The notes: generated from the letters alone by a model not told the origin. Counted from the stretch's first letter, positions 41,112 to 49,729 are shown. The stretch is DNA of 64,000 bases from Blastococcus sp. (GCA_025465355.1 JAODNN010000009.1:1-64000), one strand, 5' to 3'. A program made the numbers and translations.

Positions 41112-42956
41112 TCAGCGGAGGTCGACCAGGCCCGCCAGGCCACTGATCTCGAGGATGTGCCGGGTCACCCCGCCGTCGGGGGCACGCACCACCAGCCGCC
41201 AGGTCTCGTCGCGGGCGATCCGCGCCATCGCGAGCACCACCCGGACCGCGGCACTGCTGAACAGGCCCACGTCGGTCAGATCGAGCTCGACCGGCGTCGT
41301 CCCCCCGCGGCTGGCCTCCAGCAGCCGGATGCGCATCTGCTCGGCGCCCACGAGGTCCACGACGCCGGCGACGCGGACCACGGGGAGCTGCCCCTCACGG
41401 TCGATCGCCACCTCCGCGACCATCTCGGTGGACGGGGGGTCCTCCTCGGCGTCCGGGCTGCGGCGCAGCTGAACACTGAGGGTCACCGTGGTCCCGTCCT
41501 GCCCCTTGAGCAGGACCCGGTCCACGAGCTGCCGCATGATCAGCAGTCCCCGGCCGCGGTCCCCGGGGTCGCGGTTCGGCGGACGCCACGATCCCTCGTC
41601 CCGGACCACGATGGTGAGCACGCCGTCGACGTCGACGTCGGCCGACAGATGCATCTCGCCGGGCTGGGTGTCGCGGTAGGCGTGCTCCGAAGCGTTCGCG
41701 CAGGCCTCACCGACGGCCACCATCACGCCGACGCGGTCCTGCTCGCTCATCCCGAGCTCGCCGAGCCAGGCATTCACCCTGCGGCGCATGATCGGCAACG
41801 AGGGCGGGGTCGCGGGCAGCGTCAGCTGCAAGGCCGACACCCTGGTCGCGCACCGGTGCGCGACCAGAACCGCGACGTCGTCGGGTCGGGCGTCGGCTTC
41901 GTGCACGTCCGACGCGATCGCCGCCGCGAGCGTGGCCGCGCCGTCGCCCTCCAGCGCCCCAGGGCGGGTGACCACGGTCGCAGCCACCTCCGCAAGCCTC
42001 GCCGGGCCCCCTGCCGGCGCACCGCTCGGGGTGACCAGCGCACCGTCCGAGTAGAAGACGAGGGTGTCCCCCAGTTCGAGCTCGTACTCCAGCACGGTCG
42101 TGGGGCTGCCCGGCACCGTCCCGAGCGGAGGCCGCGGGCTCACCGGCAGGAAGGACGTCCCGCCGTCGGCGTGCACCACCAGAGGGGCGGGATGGCCTGC
42201 GGTCGCGTAGTGGAGCACCCCCGTCGCGGTGTCGAAGACCCCGTAGAGGATCGACGCGCCCTCGATGTCGTTCATCTGGGCACCGAACTCGTCCAGGGAC
42301 GACAGGACCGCTTCCGGCGCCGGGTCCCGCAGCGCGCTCGAACGCATCGCCCCGCGCAGGCGACTCATGGCGCCGGCCGCCGGGACGCCGTGACCGACCG
42401 CGTCGCCGATCACCAGGGCAAGGCGCCCGCGGCCCAGCGGTACGGCGTCGTACCAGTCGCCGCCTGCGGCACGTACCGAACTGGCCCGGTGATAGCTCCC
42501 GGACAGCGCCAGATCCGGGAGCAGGGGCAGGGAATCCGGCAACAGCGCGAGCTGCACCTGCTCGACGATGTGCGCATCGGCGTGCGGCCACTCCTCGGTG
42601 GCCCGGCCCACAGGCTCGATCACCAGCAGGACGCCCGGGCCGCCGTCGACCCGGATCGGGCGGACCATCGCGGTGACGCCCGGCCCGGAACCCCCCGCGG
42701 GGCTGGTCAGGGTCAGCGCGCGTCCCGTGCGCAGGACCTCGTCGACGGCGTCGGCCACCCGGACCCCGTCGACCGTCGGCAGGTCAGCGCGCGTCGTGCC
42801 GAGGGCACGCGCCCGCGCGTTGGTCCACACGGGCTCGCCGGCCACGCCGCTCAGGCAGTAGATGGCAGCGGGGACGTACTCTAGGGCCGAGAGTAGGAGG
42901 TCCGCGCCCGGTTGCTCGCTCGGACGCGGATAGGACGTCGCCTCGATGGTGCTCAT
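41112..42956 (-). CDS. PAS-PP2C(SpoIIE)-HATPase-STAS four-domain stress regulator
   Basis: 614 residues. A PAS-like domain lies at about 18-115. PP2C/SpoIIE phosphatase at about 130-365 has metal Asps in GGDWYDAV (Asp167) and VIGDAVGHG (Asp185) and GDTLVFYSDGALV. An RsbW-like ATPase at about 375-490 carries an intact N-box (E417 ACA N421) and GRGLLIMRQLVDRV as G-box. A C-terminal STAS domain is at about 505-614 (VVRVAGVVDLVGAEQMRIRLLE, LTDVGLFSSAAVRVV). So phosphatase, kinase and antagonist folds sit in one chain. Divergent from rsbW-sigF; probably controls SigF release by dephosphorylating STAS proteins. ATG at 42956; GGAG abuts it, so the start is not certain. Confidence 0.85.
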   Translation of the reverse strand: MSTIEATSYPRPSEQPGADLLLSALEYVPAAIYCLSGVAGEPVWTNARARALGTTRADLPTVDGVRVADAVDEVLRTGRALTLTSPAGGSGPGVTAMVRPIRVDGGPGVLLVIEPVGRATEEWPHADAHIVEQVQLALLPDSLPLLPDLALSGSYHRASSVRAAGGDWYDAVPLGRGRLALVIGDAVGHGVPAAGAMSRLRGAMRSSALRDPAPEAVLSSLDEFGAQMNDIEGASILYGVFDTATGVLHYATAGHPAPLVVHADGGTSFLPVSPRPPLGTVPGSPTTVLEYELELGDTLVFYSDGALVTPSGAPAGGPARLAEVAATVVTRPGALEGDGAATLAAAIASDVHEADARPDDVAVLVAHRCATRVSALQLTLPATPPSLPIMRRRVNAWLGELGMSEQDRVGVMVAVGEACANASEHAYRDTQPGEMHLSADVDVDGVLTIVVRDEGSWRPPNRDPGDRGRGLLIMRQLVDRVLLKGQDGTTVTLSVQLRRSPDAEEDPPSTEMVAEVAIDREGQLPVVRVAGVVDLVGAEQMRIRLLEASRGGTTPVELDLTDVGLFSSAAVRVVLAMARIARDETWRLVVRAPDGGVTRHILEISGLAGLVDLR

Positions 42957-43031
42957 CTCCGGTGAGCCAACAGCAGCTACTTCGCGACGGCAACCGCATG
43001 CATGGGGCGACGACTCCGACCTCAGCGCCAC

Positions 43032-43058
43032 GTTTGACAGTTGGGCCGCTTGGGGTAG
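43032..43058 (+). promoter_or_regulatory. SigF/SigB-type promoter before rsbW-sigF
   Basis: GTTT at 43032-43035 and GGGTAG at 43053-43058, spaced 17 bp, match the GTTT-N15-17-GGGTA(T) consensus of actinobacterial SigF. The rsbW start follows at 43186, so the operon is probably autoregulated by its own sigma factor. Confidence 0.7.
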
Positions 43059-43185
43059 GCCGCTACTTCGGGCCGCCGCCCGGCGAAGGCGACGAGGCCC
43101 CGTCGGAGGCCCCGGACCGGACCGGCAGGATGAACGGCCGCGACTCGATGGCCGAGCGCGCCGGGAACGAAGGAGCGGACGACGG

Positions 43186-43683
43186 ATGGTCGACTCGAGA
43201 GGCACTCTCGCGCAAGACGGACGACGCGCAGAGAGGCTCGAACTACGGGTGCCCACCACGCCGACGCAGCTTCCGGCGGTGCGGGCGATGGCGGCCGACC
43301 TGGCGATGCGGATGGACTACGACCTCGACTCGGTCGAGGATCTGCGGCTCGCAGTGGACGAGGCGTGTGCCACGCTCGCGACGGTCGCCGCCGCGAACGC
43401 GCCGCTGACCGTTGTCTTCGAGACCACCCGTTCGGGTCTGCACATCGACGCTTGGGTACCGACCGCGGAGGGCACCGACGTCCCGCGGGACGGCTTCGGC
43501 TGGACCGTGCTCGCCACGCTCGTGGACGCGGTCGAGGGGCGCCCCTCGACGGAGCAGGAGGTGCCGGGTGGAAGCGGTGAACCCAGCCCCGTCGCCGTCA
43601 TCTCGATGGACAAGTTCCTTCCTGGCCAGCGCCGCGCCGATGTCGGCAGCGAAGCAGGTCAGAACGTCCCGGTAGCCCAGTGA
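43186..43683 (+). CDS. rsbW: Anti-sigma factor, RsbW/UsfX-like HATPase
   Basis: 165 residues. GHKL ATPase fold: LRVPTTPTQLPAVRAMAADLAMRMDYDLD, LRLAVDEACATLATVAAANA and a G-box-like DGFGWTVLATLVDAVEG. In the N-box, Glu59 is followed at +4 by Thr63 instead of the Asn that chelates Mg-ATP; mycobacterial UsfX, as I recall it, also lacks that Asn. The protein may bind sigma without efficient kinase activity. AGGAG precedes the ATG by 10 nt. Its stop overlaps the sigF start (GTGA), so sigma and anti-sigma are made in step. Confidence 0.85.
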   Translation: MVDSRGTLAQDGRRAERLELRVPTTPTQLPAVRAMAADLAMRMDYDLDSVEDLRLAVDEACATLATVAAANAPLTVVFETTRSGLHIDAWVPTAEGTDVPRDGFGWTVLATLVDAVEGRPSTEQEVPGGSGEPSPVAVISMDKFLPGQRRADVGSEAGQNVPVAQ

Positions 43684-44633
43684 GTCGGTCGCCAGCCACC
43701 GACGAGACGCCGGTTGCGAAAGCCACGCCGTCCGTCATCCAGCCCCGTGACGCGGAGGACGACATCGCAGCACAGGAGCACCCGGCCGGCTCCGCCGCCA
43801 GCGGGTCCGCCGCCGCCGAGCCGGTCGAGGCCGAGCCGGTCGAGGCCGAGCCGGACGCTGTGCCGGTGTCGGACAATCGGCGCCGCGCCGAGCGCACCGC
43901 GCCGCTGTTCGTCGAGCTGGCCGCCCTCGAGAAGGACGATCCCCGGCGCGAACGGCTACGCGAGATCCTCGTCGAGGAGCACCTGCCGCTCGTGCGTCAT
44001 TTCGCCCGGCGGTTCAGCAACCGCGGCGAGCCCTTCGACGATCTGCTCCAGGTGGGCACCCTCGGGCTCATCGCCGCGATCGACCGGTTCGACCCCACCC
44101 GGGGCGTCGAGTTCCTGTCCTTCGCCGTCCCCACCATCACCGGTGAGATCAAGCGGCACTTCCGCGACCAAGGCTGGTCGGTGCGCGTGCCGCGCAGGCT
44201 GCAGGAGCTGCACCTGTCGCTGAACGCCGCCGTCGGCGAGCTGGCGCAGAAGAACGGCCGGGCACCGACGCCCAGCGAGCTGGCCGAGCACCTCGGCATC
44301 CCGCGCGCGGAGGTGCTCGAGGGGCTCGCCGTCGCCAACGCCTACCGCAGCAGCTCGTTGGACGAGCGGCTCTCGGGTGAGGAGGATTCCCCCACCCTCG
44401 CCGCCACCCTGGGCGAGGAGGATGCCGCGCTGGAAGGCGTGGAGTACCGCGAGTCGCTGCAGCCACTGCTGGCCACGATCCCGGCCCGCGAGCGCCGCAT
44501 CCTGATCCTGCGATTCTTCGGGAACATGACCCAGTCGCAGATCGCCGCCGACATCGGCATCTCGCAGATGCACGTGTCCCGGCTGCTCAGCCAGACCCTC
44601 GCCAAGCTCCGCGAGGGCCTCCTCAAGGATTGA
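43680..44633 (+). CDS. sigF: Alternative sigma factor SigF/SigB
   Basis: 317 residues. Sigma-70 regions: 2 (LPLVRHFARRFSNRGEPFDDLLQVGTLGLIAAIDRFDP, VPTITGEIKRHFRDQGW), 3 (AEHLGIPRAEVLEG) and 4 (FGNMTQSQIAADIGISQMHVSRLLSQTLAKLRE). The first 60 residues are extra, Ala/Glu-rich, with a short repeat EPVEAEPVEAEP from a 15-bp tandem repeat near 43816-43855. Directs transcription of general stress genes from GTTT-N-GGGTA promoters, one of which precedes this operon. Confidence 0.93.
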   Translation: MSRSPATDETPVAKATPSVIQPRDAEDDIAAQEHPAGSAASGSAAAEPVEAEPVEAEPDAVPVSDNRRRAERTAPLFVELAALEKDDPRRERLREILVEEHLPLVRHFARRFSNRGEPFDDLLQVGTLGLIAAIDRFDPTRGVEFLSFAVPTITGEIKRHFRDQGWSVRVPRRLQELHLSLNAAVGELAQKNGRAPTPSELAEHLGIPRAEVLEGLAVANAYRSSSLDERLSGEEDSPTLAATLGEEDAALEGVEYRESLQPLLATIPARERRILILRFFGNMTQSQIAADIGISQMHVSRLLSQTLAKLREGLLKD

Positions 44634-44636
44634 GCC

Positions 44637-44681
44637 GGGATCTGGTCCACCCACGCTCGGGCGCGTGTGGACCAGAATCCC
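44637..44681. terminator. Bidirectional hairpin terminator between sigF and the SPFH gene
   Basis: GGGATCTGGTCCAC (44637-44650) pairs with GTGGACCAGAATCCC (44667-44681) over 14 bp with one bulge. It fills almost the whole 49-bp gap between the convergent genes. Confidence 0.8.
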
Positions 44682-44682
44682 G

Positions 44683-45867
44683 CTACTGGCCCGCGGGCGG
44701 CGGGGTGACGTCGGGGCCCGTGCTGATCTCGCGCGCTTCCGCGGTCGCCTCCGCGATCGACGGCGGGGTGGGCACGGACGGGCCTCCCAGCGTGGTCAGC
44801 TCGATGTGTGCCTCGGGCTGTTCGGCCGCGGGCGGCAACTGCGACACGAACCAGTCGCTGGTGTCGAGGCTGTCGGCCGTCCGGGGCGCGCCGTCGGCCG
44901 GCGTGTCGACGTCGAGCCACGACTTGGCGTCGCCGTCGGCCCCGCCGAGTCGGGACAGCCCCTCGAGCGCCTTGCTGAACTCGCTCGGCACGATCCACAT
45001 CTTGTTGGCGTCACCCTGGGCGATCTTCGGCAGCGTCTGCAGGTACTGGTACGCGAGCAGCCCCTGGTCAGGCTTGCCGTCGTGGATCGCCTGGAAGACC
45101 GTCTCGATCGACTTGGCCTGGCCCTGCGCCTGCAGGAACAGTGCCGCTCGCTCACCCTCGGCCCGCAGGATCCGGCTCTGCCGATCGGCTTCGGCCTCGA
45201 GGATCGCCGACTGCTTCTTGCCCTCGGCGGAGAGGATCGCTGCCGCCTTCTGGCCCTCGGCTGTGGTGATCGCAGACTGCCGCGCGCCCTCGGCGGTCAG
45301 GATGATGGCGCGCTTGTCACGGTCGGCACGCATCTGCTTTTCCATCGAGTCGCGGATGGAGGCGGGGGGGTCGATGGCCTTGATCTCCACGCGGGCGACG
45401 CGCAGGCCCCAGGGCCCGGTGGTGCCGTCGAGCACCTCACGCAGCTGGGAGTTGATGCCGTCCCGGCCGGTGAGAGCGCCCTCGAGGTTGAGCCCGCCGA
45501 CCACGTTGCGCAGCGTCGTGGTGGTCAGCTGCTCCATACCGGTGATGTAGTTCGCGATCCCGTAGACGGCCAGCCGGGGATCGGTCACCTGGAAGTAGAG
45601 GACGGTGTCTATCCCGACCTGCAGGTTGTCGGACGTGATGACCGGCTGCGGCGGGAACGAGATGACCTGTTCGCGCAGGTCGATGGTCGCGCGGACGCGG
45701 TCCACGAACGGAACCAGGATGGACAGCCCCGGGGAGAGGGTGCGGCTGTACCGGCCCAGCCGCTCGATCACCTTGGCCTGGGCCTGCGGGACGATGGTGA
45801 CGCTCTTGGCCAGCACGATGATCACCAGGAGGGCGATCACGAGCAGGGCGATGAGTGCGGGTGTCAC
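44683..45867 (-). CDS. SPFH/Band 7 (stomatin-like) membrane protein
   Basis: 394 residues. N-terminal membrane helix (ALIALLVIALLVIIVLA, residues 4-20), SPFH domain with VPQAQAKVIERLGRYSRTL, PFVDRVRATIDLREQV and NYITGMEQLTTTTLRNVVG, then a coiled coil of repeated AEG units (TAEGARQSAITTAEG, LSAEGKKQSAILEAEADRQ). The last 90 residues are acidic and disordered. Forms oligomeric membrane microdomains. GTG start with GGGAG upstream. Downstream of an NfeD gene, the usual partner. Confidence 0.9.
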   Translation of the reverse strand: MTPALIALLVIALLVIIVLAKSVTIVPQAQAKVIERLGRYSRTLSPGLSILVPFVDRVRATIDLREQVISFPPQPVITSDNLQVGIDTVLYFQVTDPRLAVYGIANYITGMEQLTTTTLRNVVGGLNLEGALTGRDGINSQLREVLDGTTGPWGLRVARVEIKAIDPPASIRDSMEKQMRADRDKRAIILTAEGARQSAITTAEGQKAAAILSAEGKKQSAILEAEADRQSRILRAEGERAALFLQAQGQAKSIETVFQAIHDGKPDQGLLAYQYLQTLPKIAQGDANKMWIVPSEFSKALEGLSRLGGADGDAKSWLDVDTPADGAPRTADSLDTSDWFVSQLPPAAEQPEAHIELTTLGGPSVPTPPSIAEATAEAREISTGPDVTPPPAGQ

Positions 45868-45973
45868 GGGTGCTCCCTTTCCTCGGGGCGGCTACCACTG
45901 ATCCTGCACTGTCCCGTCCGTCGCGGTCACCATCCATCCACAGGGTTCACCCCCGTGGCGCTCCCCGAAAGAC

Positions 45974-46411
45974 CTACTCGAATGCCTCGCCGACGACCGC
46001 GGTGGCGCCGTCCACCTGCAGGATGCGCACCGTGTCGCCGACAGCGAAGCTCTCCCCGCGCAGCTGTGCCCGCGCCGACCACTCGTCGGCACCCAGCCGG
46101 ATGCGGCCGCCGTCGACGTCCACCGGGCGGGTCACCCGCGCCGTACGGCCGATCAGGGTGTTCACGCCGTCCAGTTGCAGCGGGGTGCCCTGGATGAGGT
46201 GCTTCGTGGCGATCGGGCGGACCAGCGCGAGCAGGACGCCGGAGACGACGATGAACGCGATCACCTGGACGAACGCGGCCGCGCCGAGCAGGGCCAGCGC
46301 CATACCGCCGAGCGCGCCGCCGGCGAACATCAGCAGCACGAGGTCGAGGCTGGCCACCTCGCCGGCGGCGAAGAGGCCAGCGGCGATCAGCCAGAGCAAC
46401 CACGCGGCCAT
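45974..46411 (-). CDS. NfeD-like membrane protein
   Basis: 145 residues. Three or four hydrophobic helices (LLWLIAAGLFAAGEVA, LVLLMFAGGALGGMALALL, AFVQVIAFIVVSGVLLALV), then the NfeD OB-fold (LIGRTARVTRPVDVDGGRIRLGADEWSAR, GDTVRILQVDGATAVVGE). ATG at 46411. It is followed 106 nt later by the SPFH gene; NfeD and stomatin families co-occur and act together in membrane organisation. Confidence 0.88.
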   Translation of the reverse strand: MAAWLLWLIAAGLFAAGEVASLDLVLLMFAGGALGGMALALLGAAAFVQVIAFIVVSGVLLALVRPIATKHLIQGTPLQLDGVNTLIGRTARVTRPVDVDGGRIRLGADEWSARAQLRGESFAVGDTVRILQVDGATAVVGEAFE

Positions 46412-46526
46412 ATCGGGCAGTGTCCCAGACCACAGCCCCCCGGGGTGCCCGCTCTCACCCGCACGGCTGACCTGCGCGTCCTCCCGGCCCGGCGTCATCG
46501 GTGCGGAGCGGGGCACGCCGCCGTCG

Positions 46527-46532
46527 TAGCCT
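46527..46532 (+). promoter_or_regulatory. -10 box of a leaderless promoter (hypothetical gene)
   Basis: TAGCCT, then CGCTGG, then the GTG at 46539. Again 6 nt between -10 box and start codon, with no Shine-Dalgarno sequence. Confidence 0.55.
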
Positions 46533-46538
46533 CGCTGG

Positions 46539-47276
46539 GTGCACGACTTCCCCGCCGGCCGGTTCGCGGTCTGGGCGACCGCCTGGCTCGATGGCCGCAC
46601 GTCCTACGACGACGCACTCGATGTGTTGTCGGGCGACAGCGCGCACCGCGTGGCCGGGCTGCCAGGCACGACCGAGGCCGTGCCGCTCGGCTGGGCGCTG
46701 ACCGCCCTCCGCATCCTCGGCGAGCGCCGGTTCCGGCTGGTCCTCCCGGTGCCCGGCGACGTCCGCGGGCTACCCGCAGCGCCCGGCCTGGCCGCGCTCG
46801 CCCTGGACGCGGGGCAGGCCGCCGTCGGCGAGCGGCTGGCGCTGGTGCCGGAGGCGATCGGGCCCGAGGCGATCGCCTGGACCGCGTTCCCGCTGGACGG
46901 CGTCCCGCCCGTGGCCCCACCGGCGGAGGGCACGTTGCGCGCCGTCTCAGGGACTCTCGATCTCGCCGTCACCGGCGCCGCGCGCACCCTCGCCGCGCTC
47001 GACCTGGCCCGCTGGCACCCCGAGGTGCCGGCGCTGCTGGCCGGGCTGGCGAGGACGACGAAAGCACCCGGGCTGCCCGACGACCACGACTCGCTGGCGC
47101 TCTCGGTGCTGGGTCGGGCGCAACGGCTTGCGGCGGTGCTCGACCTGGCGATGGCCGACGCCCCGGGCGGCGCGGTCACCCACGGTCAGGCGCTCGCGCG
47201 CGACTCCGCGCTGCGCCCCCTCGCCGACGCCGTCCGAGAGGCCGTCGTCGCAGCCTTCAACTACGTCCCCCGCTGA
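46539..47276 (+). CDS. Conserved hypothetical protein
   Basis: 245 residues, not recognised beyond being a typical actinobacterial conserved hypothetical. Soluble, Ala/Leu-rich, mixed alpha/beta. Conserved-looking segments: FAVWATAWLDGRTSYDDALDVL, PLGWALTALRILGERRFRLVLPVPGDVRGLP and WHPEVPALLAGLARTTKAPGLPDDHDSLALSVLGRAQRL. No Cys and no membrane helix. Coding is supported by strong third-position GC and a leaderless start. It ends 1 nt before the stop of the convergent gene. Confidence 0.8.
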   Translation: MHDFPAGRFAVWATAWLDGRTSYDDALDVLSGDSAHRVAGLPGTTEAVPLGWALTALRILGERRFRLVLPVPGDVRGLPAAPGLAALALDAGQAAVGERLALVPEAIGPEAIAWTAFPLDGVPPVAPPAEGTLRAVSGTLDLAVTGAARTLAALDLARWHPEVPALLAGLARTTKAPGLPDDHDSLALSVLGRAQRLAAVLDLAMADAPGGAVTHGQALARDSALRPLADAVREAVVAAFNYVPR

Positions 47277-47277
47277 C

Positions 47278-47829
47278 TCAGCCGTCGACGGGCGACTCCC
47301 ACTCGACGTCCGGGTCGAACAACTCGGATCGGGGCGGTTCCCAGGAGTCGACCCGCAGCTCGATGACGACGGCGCCGTCCTCCCAGCCCTCGAGGCGGAC
47401 GAGGTGACCGTCGGGCGAGACGTCTGCCGTTGCCGTGCCCTCCACCGGCTCGTGGTACCTGATGGTCAGCCGACGGTCACCGTTGTCCAGGACGTGCTGG
47501 GCGGTCACGGCCGAGCGGACATCACCGATCACCGGCAGCCGAGCCGGGAAGAGCATCGCCTGCAGGGCCCCGTTGTGATGCACCGTGGTTCCGGACTCCG
47601 CCCGGTCGTGCCGCCATGCCGCCGCGGCACTCTCGCGCTCCCACCAGTCGGGGCCGTCGACCACGATCTCCTTCCCGTCCTGGTGACGGACCCGCCAACG
47701 CGCCGGCGCGAGATGGAGAAACACCGCCACGTCCTGAAGTTCCCCGTCGAGCATGCGCCGGAGGCGACCACTCGCGGCGCCGGGCGCGACCTGACGCAAC
47801 TCCGCCAGGGTCACCGGAAGGGACGCCAC
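47278..47829 (-). CDS. Hypothetical protein
   Basis: 183 residues, not recognised. Begins ASLPVTLAELRQVAPGAASGRLRRML. The middle has WWERESAAAAWRHD and the C-terminus is rich in beta-type residues (RRLTIRYHEPVEGTATADV, GHLVRLEGWEDGAVVIELRV). No signal peptide. GTG start with AAGAGAAGAG upstream. It follows the ferrochelatase gene by 30 nt and may be the last gene of the fabG1-inhA-cpfC operon. Confidence 0.72.
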   Translation of the reverse strand: MASLPVTLAELRQVAPGAASGRLRRMLDGELQDVAVFLHLAPARWRVRHQDGKEIVVDGPDWWERESAAAAWRHDRAESGTTVHHNGALQAMLFPARLPVIGDVRSAVTAQHVLDNGDRRLTIRYHEPVEGTATADVSPDGHLVRLEGWEDGAVVIELRVDSWEPPRSELFDPDVEWESPVDG

Positions 47830-47859
47830 AGGACTCTTCTCTTGCCGGGCCCGGGCGGG

Positions 47860-48978
47860 CTAACTCGTCGGGCGGGTGGATCGCGCGACGAAGCAGCAGG
47901 ACGCCGGGCAGTCGGTGCCCAGGCGGGGCTCTCCCCCGGCCCGGCGCTCGGCCAGCTGCTCACGCACCATCGCGACGAAGGCCGGGTGCGTACCGGCGGT
48001 TCCCGCGCGGACGAAGGTGAGCCCGAGTTCCGCGGCGGTCTCCCGCGCCTCGTTGTCGAGGTCCCAGATCACCTCGAGGTGGTCGCTGACGAAGCCGATC
48101 GGGAAGAGGACGACGGCCTGCTCCCCCGCCGCAGCGAGCGTGCGGAGGTGGTCGTTGACGTCGGGCTCCAGCCAGGGCATGGACGGCGGACCGCTCCGGC
48201 TCTGCCACACCAGGTCGAACGGCCGCCCCGGAGCGGCCGCGTCGACGACGGCCTGCGCGGCAGCCATCAGCTCGGCCTCGTACGCCCCGCCCAGCGGGCC
48301 CGCGACGGCGGCCATCGCGTTCGGGATGCTGTGCGCGGTGGCCACCAGGCGGGCGGTGGCTCGGACATCCTCGGGGAGTGAGGCCAGCGCCGCGGCCAGG
48401 GCATCCGCGTTGGCCCGCACGAACCCAGGGGCGTCGAAGTAGTGCGGCAGCTTCTCCGCGGTGGGGGCATCAGGGCCGAACGAGGCGCGGGCCCGGGCGA
48501 CGTCCTCGTGGTACTGCCGGCACCCGGAGGCCGACGCGTAGGCGGAGGTGGCGAACACGTAGACGTGCTCGATGCCGTCGTCGGCCATCTGCCGCCAGGC
48601 GTCCTCCACGAACGGCGCCCAGTTGCGGTTGCCCCAGTAGACAGGCAGGTCGACGCCGGCGGCGGCGAGGTCCTTCTGGACGGCCGCGATCAGTGCCTTG
48701 TTCTGCTCGTTGATCGGGCTGACGCCACCGAAGTGGTGGTAGTGCTGGGCGACCTCCTCGAGCCGCTCCCGCGGGATCCCGCGGCCACGCGTGACGTTCT
48801 CGAGGAACGGCAGCACGTCGTCGTGTCCCTCGGGGCCGCCGAAGGAGAGCAGCAGCAGCGCCTCCCGGCGGCCCAGCAATGCGGGCTCGGCGGATGGCGC
48901 GACGCCGCCGTTGTTGCGGACGGCGAGCGACGGGTCCTGGTCGGGGCGCTGGTCGGTGGCGTCAGACGCCCACGGCAT
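47860..48978 (-). CDS. cpfC: Coproporphyrin ferrochelatase
   Basis: 372 residues. Inserts Fe2+ into coproporphyrin III in the actinobacterial haem route (older name HemH/HemZ). Family core ALLLLSFGGPEGHDDVLPFLENV, ISPINEQNK-like GGVSPINEQNKAL, the metal-site His in TAHSIPNAM and the Glu-containing PSMPWLEPDVND. Four Cys suited to the [2Fe-2S] cluster of actinobacterial enzymes: one in SGCRQYHED and three in DCPASCC near the C-terminus. The ATG overlaps the inhA end by 17 nt. The order fabG1-inhA-ferrochelatase is that of mycobacteria. Confidence 0.92.
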   Translation of the reverse strand: MPWASDATDQRPDQDPSLAVRNNGGVAPSAEPALLGRREALLLLSFGGPEGHDDVLPFLENVTRGRGIPRERLEEVAQHYHHFGGVSPINEQNKALIAAVQKDLAAAGVDLPVYWGNRNWAPFVEDAWRQMADDGIEHVYVFATSAYASASGCRQYHEDVARARASFGPDAPTAEKLPHYFDAPGFVRANADALAAALASLPEDVRATARLVATAHSIPNAMAAVAGPLGGAYEAELMAAAQAVVDAAAPGRPFDLVWQSRSGPPSMPWLEPDVNDHLRTLAAAGEQAVVLFPIGFVSDHLEVIWDLDNEARETAAELGLTFVRAGTAGTHPAFVAMVREQLAERRAGGEPRLGTDCPASCCFVARSTRPTS

Positions 48979-49729
48979 GAAAGCCCCCGTCGACGTGCAC
49001 GATCTCGCCGGTCGTGGCGGGGAACCACTCCGAGAGCAGCGCACAGACCGCCTTGCCGGAGGGCTCTGTGTCGGTGACCGACCAGCCCAGGGGGGCGCGG
49101 GACTCCCATGCGTCCTCGAACTGCTTGCTGCCCGGGATCGACTTCATCGCCATGGTCCGGAGCGGCCCGGCGGCCACGAGGTTCACCCGGATCCCGTCCG
49201 GCCCCAGCTCGCGGGCGAGATAGCGGCTGGTCGACTCCAGCGCGGCCTTGGCCGCGCCCATCCAGCCGTAGACCGGCCAGGCCACGGTGGCATCGAAGGT
49301 CAGGCCGACGACCGACGCCTTCTCCCCGAACAGCGGTCGGCAGGCATGGGTCAACGACGCCAGCGACCAGCTCGACACCTGGAACGCCGTCGCCGCGAAC
49401 TCCCAGGGCACCTCGGTGAAATCGTCGCCCATCGCCTCCTGGGGTGCGAAACCGATGGAGTGGACGACGCCGTCGAGGCCGTCGACGTGCTCGCGCAACC
49501 GGTCGGCGAGCGTGCTCAGGTGCTCGGCGTTCGTGACGTCGAGCTCGACGACCGGCGCCTCCTGCGGCAGCCGCTTGGCGATCCGCTGGCACAGCGAGAG
49601 CGCCCGCCCGAAGTTCGACAGGACGACGGTGGCGCCCTGCTCCTGCGCGATCCTGGCGGCCGAGAAGGCGATGGACGCCTCGGTCAGCACCCCCGCGATA
49701 AGGATCTTCTTCCCATCCAGGATGCCCAT
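48962..49729 (-). CDS. inhA: Enoyl-ACP reductase (InhA/FabI)
   Basis: 255 residues. NADH-dependent last step of fatty-acid elongation. GVLTEASIAFSAARIAQEQGA is the cofactor motif, DVTNAEHL follows, SIGFAPQEAMG, and the catalytic Tyr-x6-Lys pair in YGWMGAAKAALES. The end GEIVHVDGGFHAVGV is typical. Start ATG overlaps the fabG1 stop (TGATG). Confidence 0.94.
   Translation of the reverse strand: MGILDGKKILIAGVLTEASIAFSAARIAQEQGATVVLSNFGRALSLCQRIAKRLPQEAPVVELDVTNAEHLSTLADRLREHVDGLDGVVHSIGFAPQEAMGDDFTEVPWEFAATAFQVSSWSLASLTHACRPLFGEKASVVGLTFDATVAWPVYGWMGAAKAALESTSRYLARELGPDGIRVNLVAAGPLRTMAMKSIPGSKQFEDAWESRAPLGWSVTDTEPSGKAVCALLSEWFPATTGEIVHVDGGFHAVGV

Noticed and set aside
48979-49044. Longer N-terminus for ferrochelatase
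   Set aside because: The added residues (Arg/Ser/Pro-rich) are a shadow of inhA; the family begins after the ATG at 48978.
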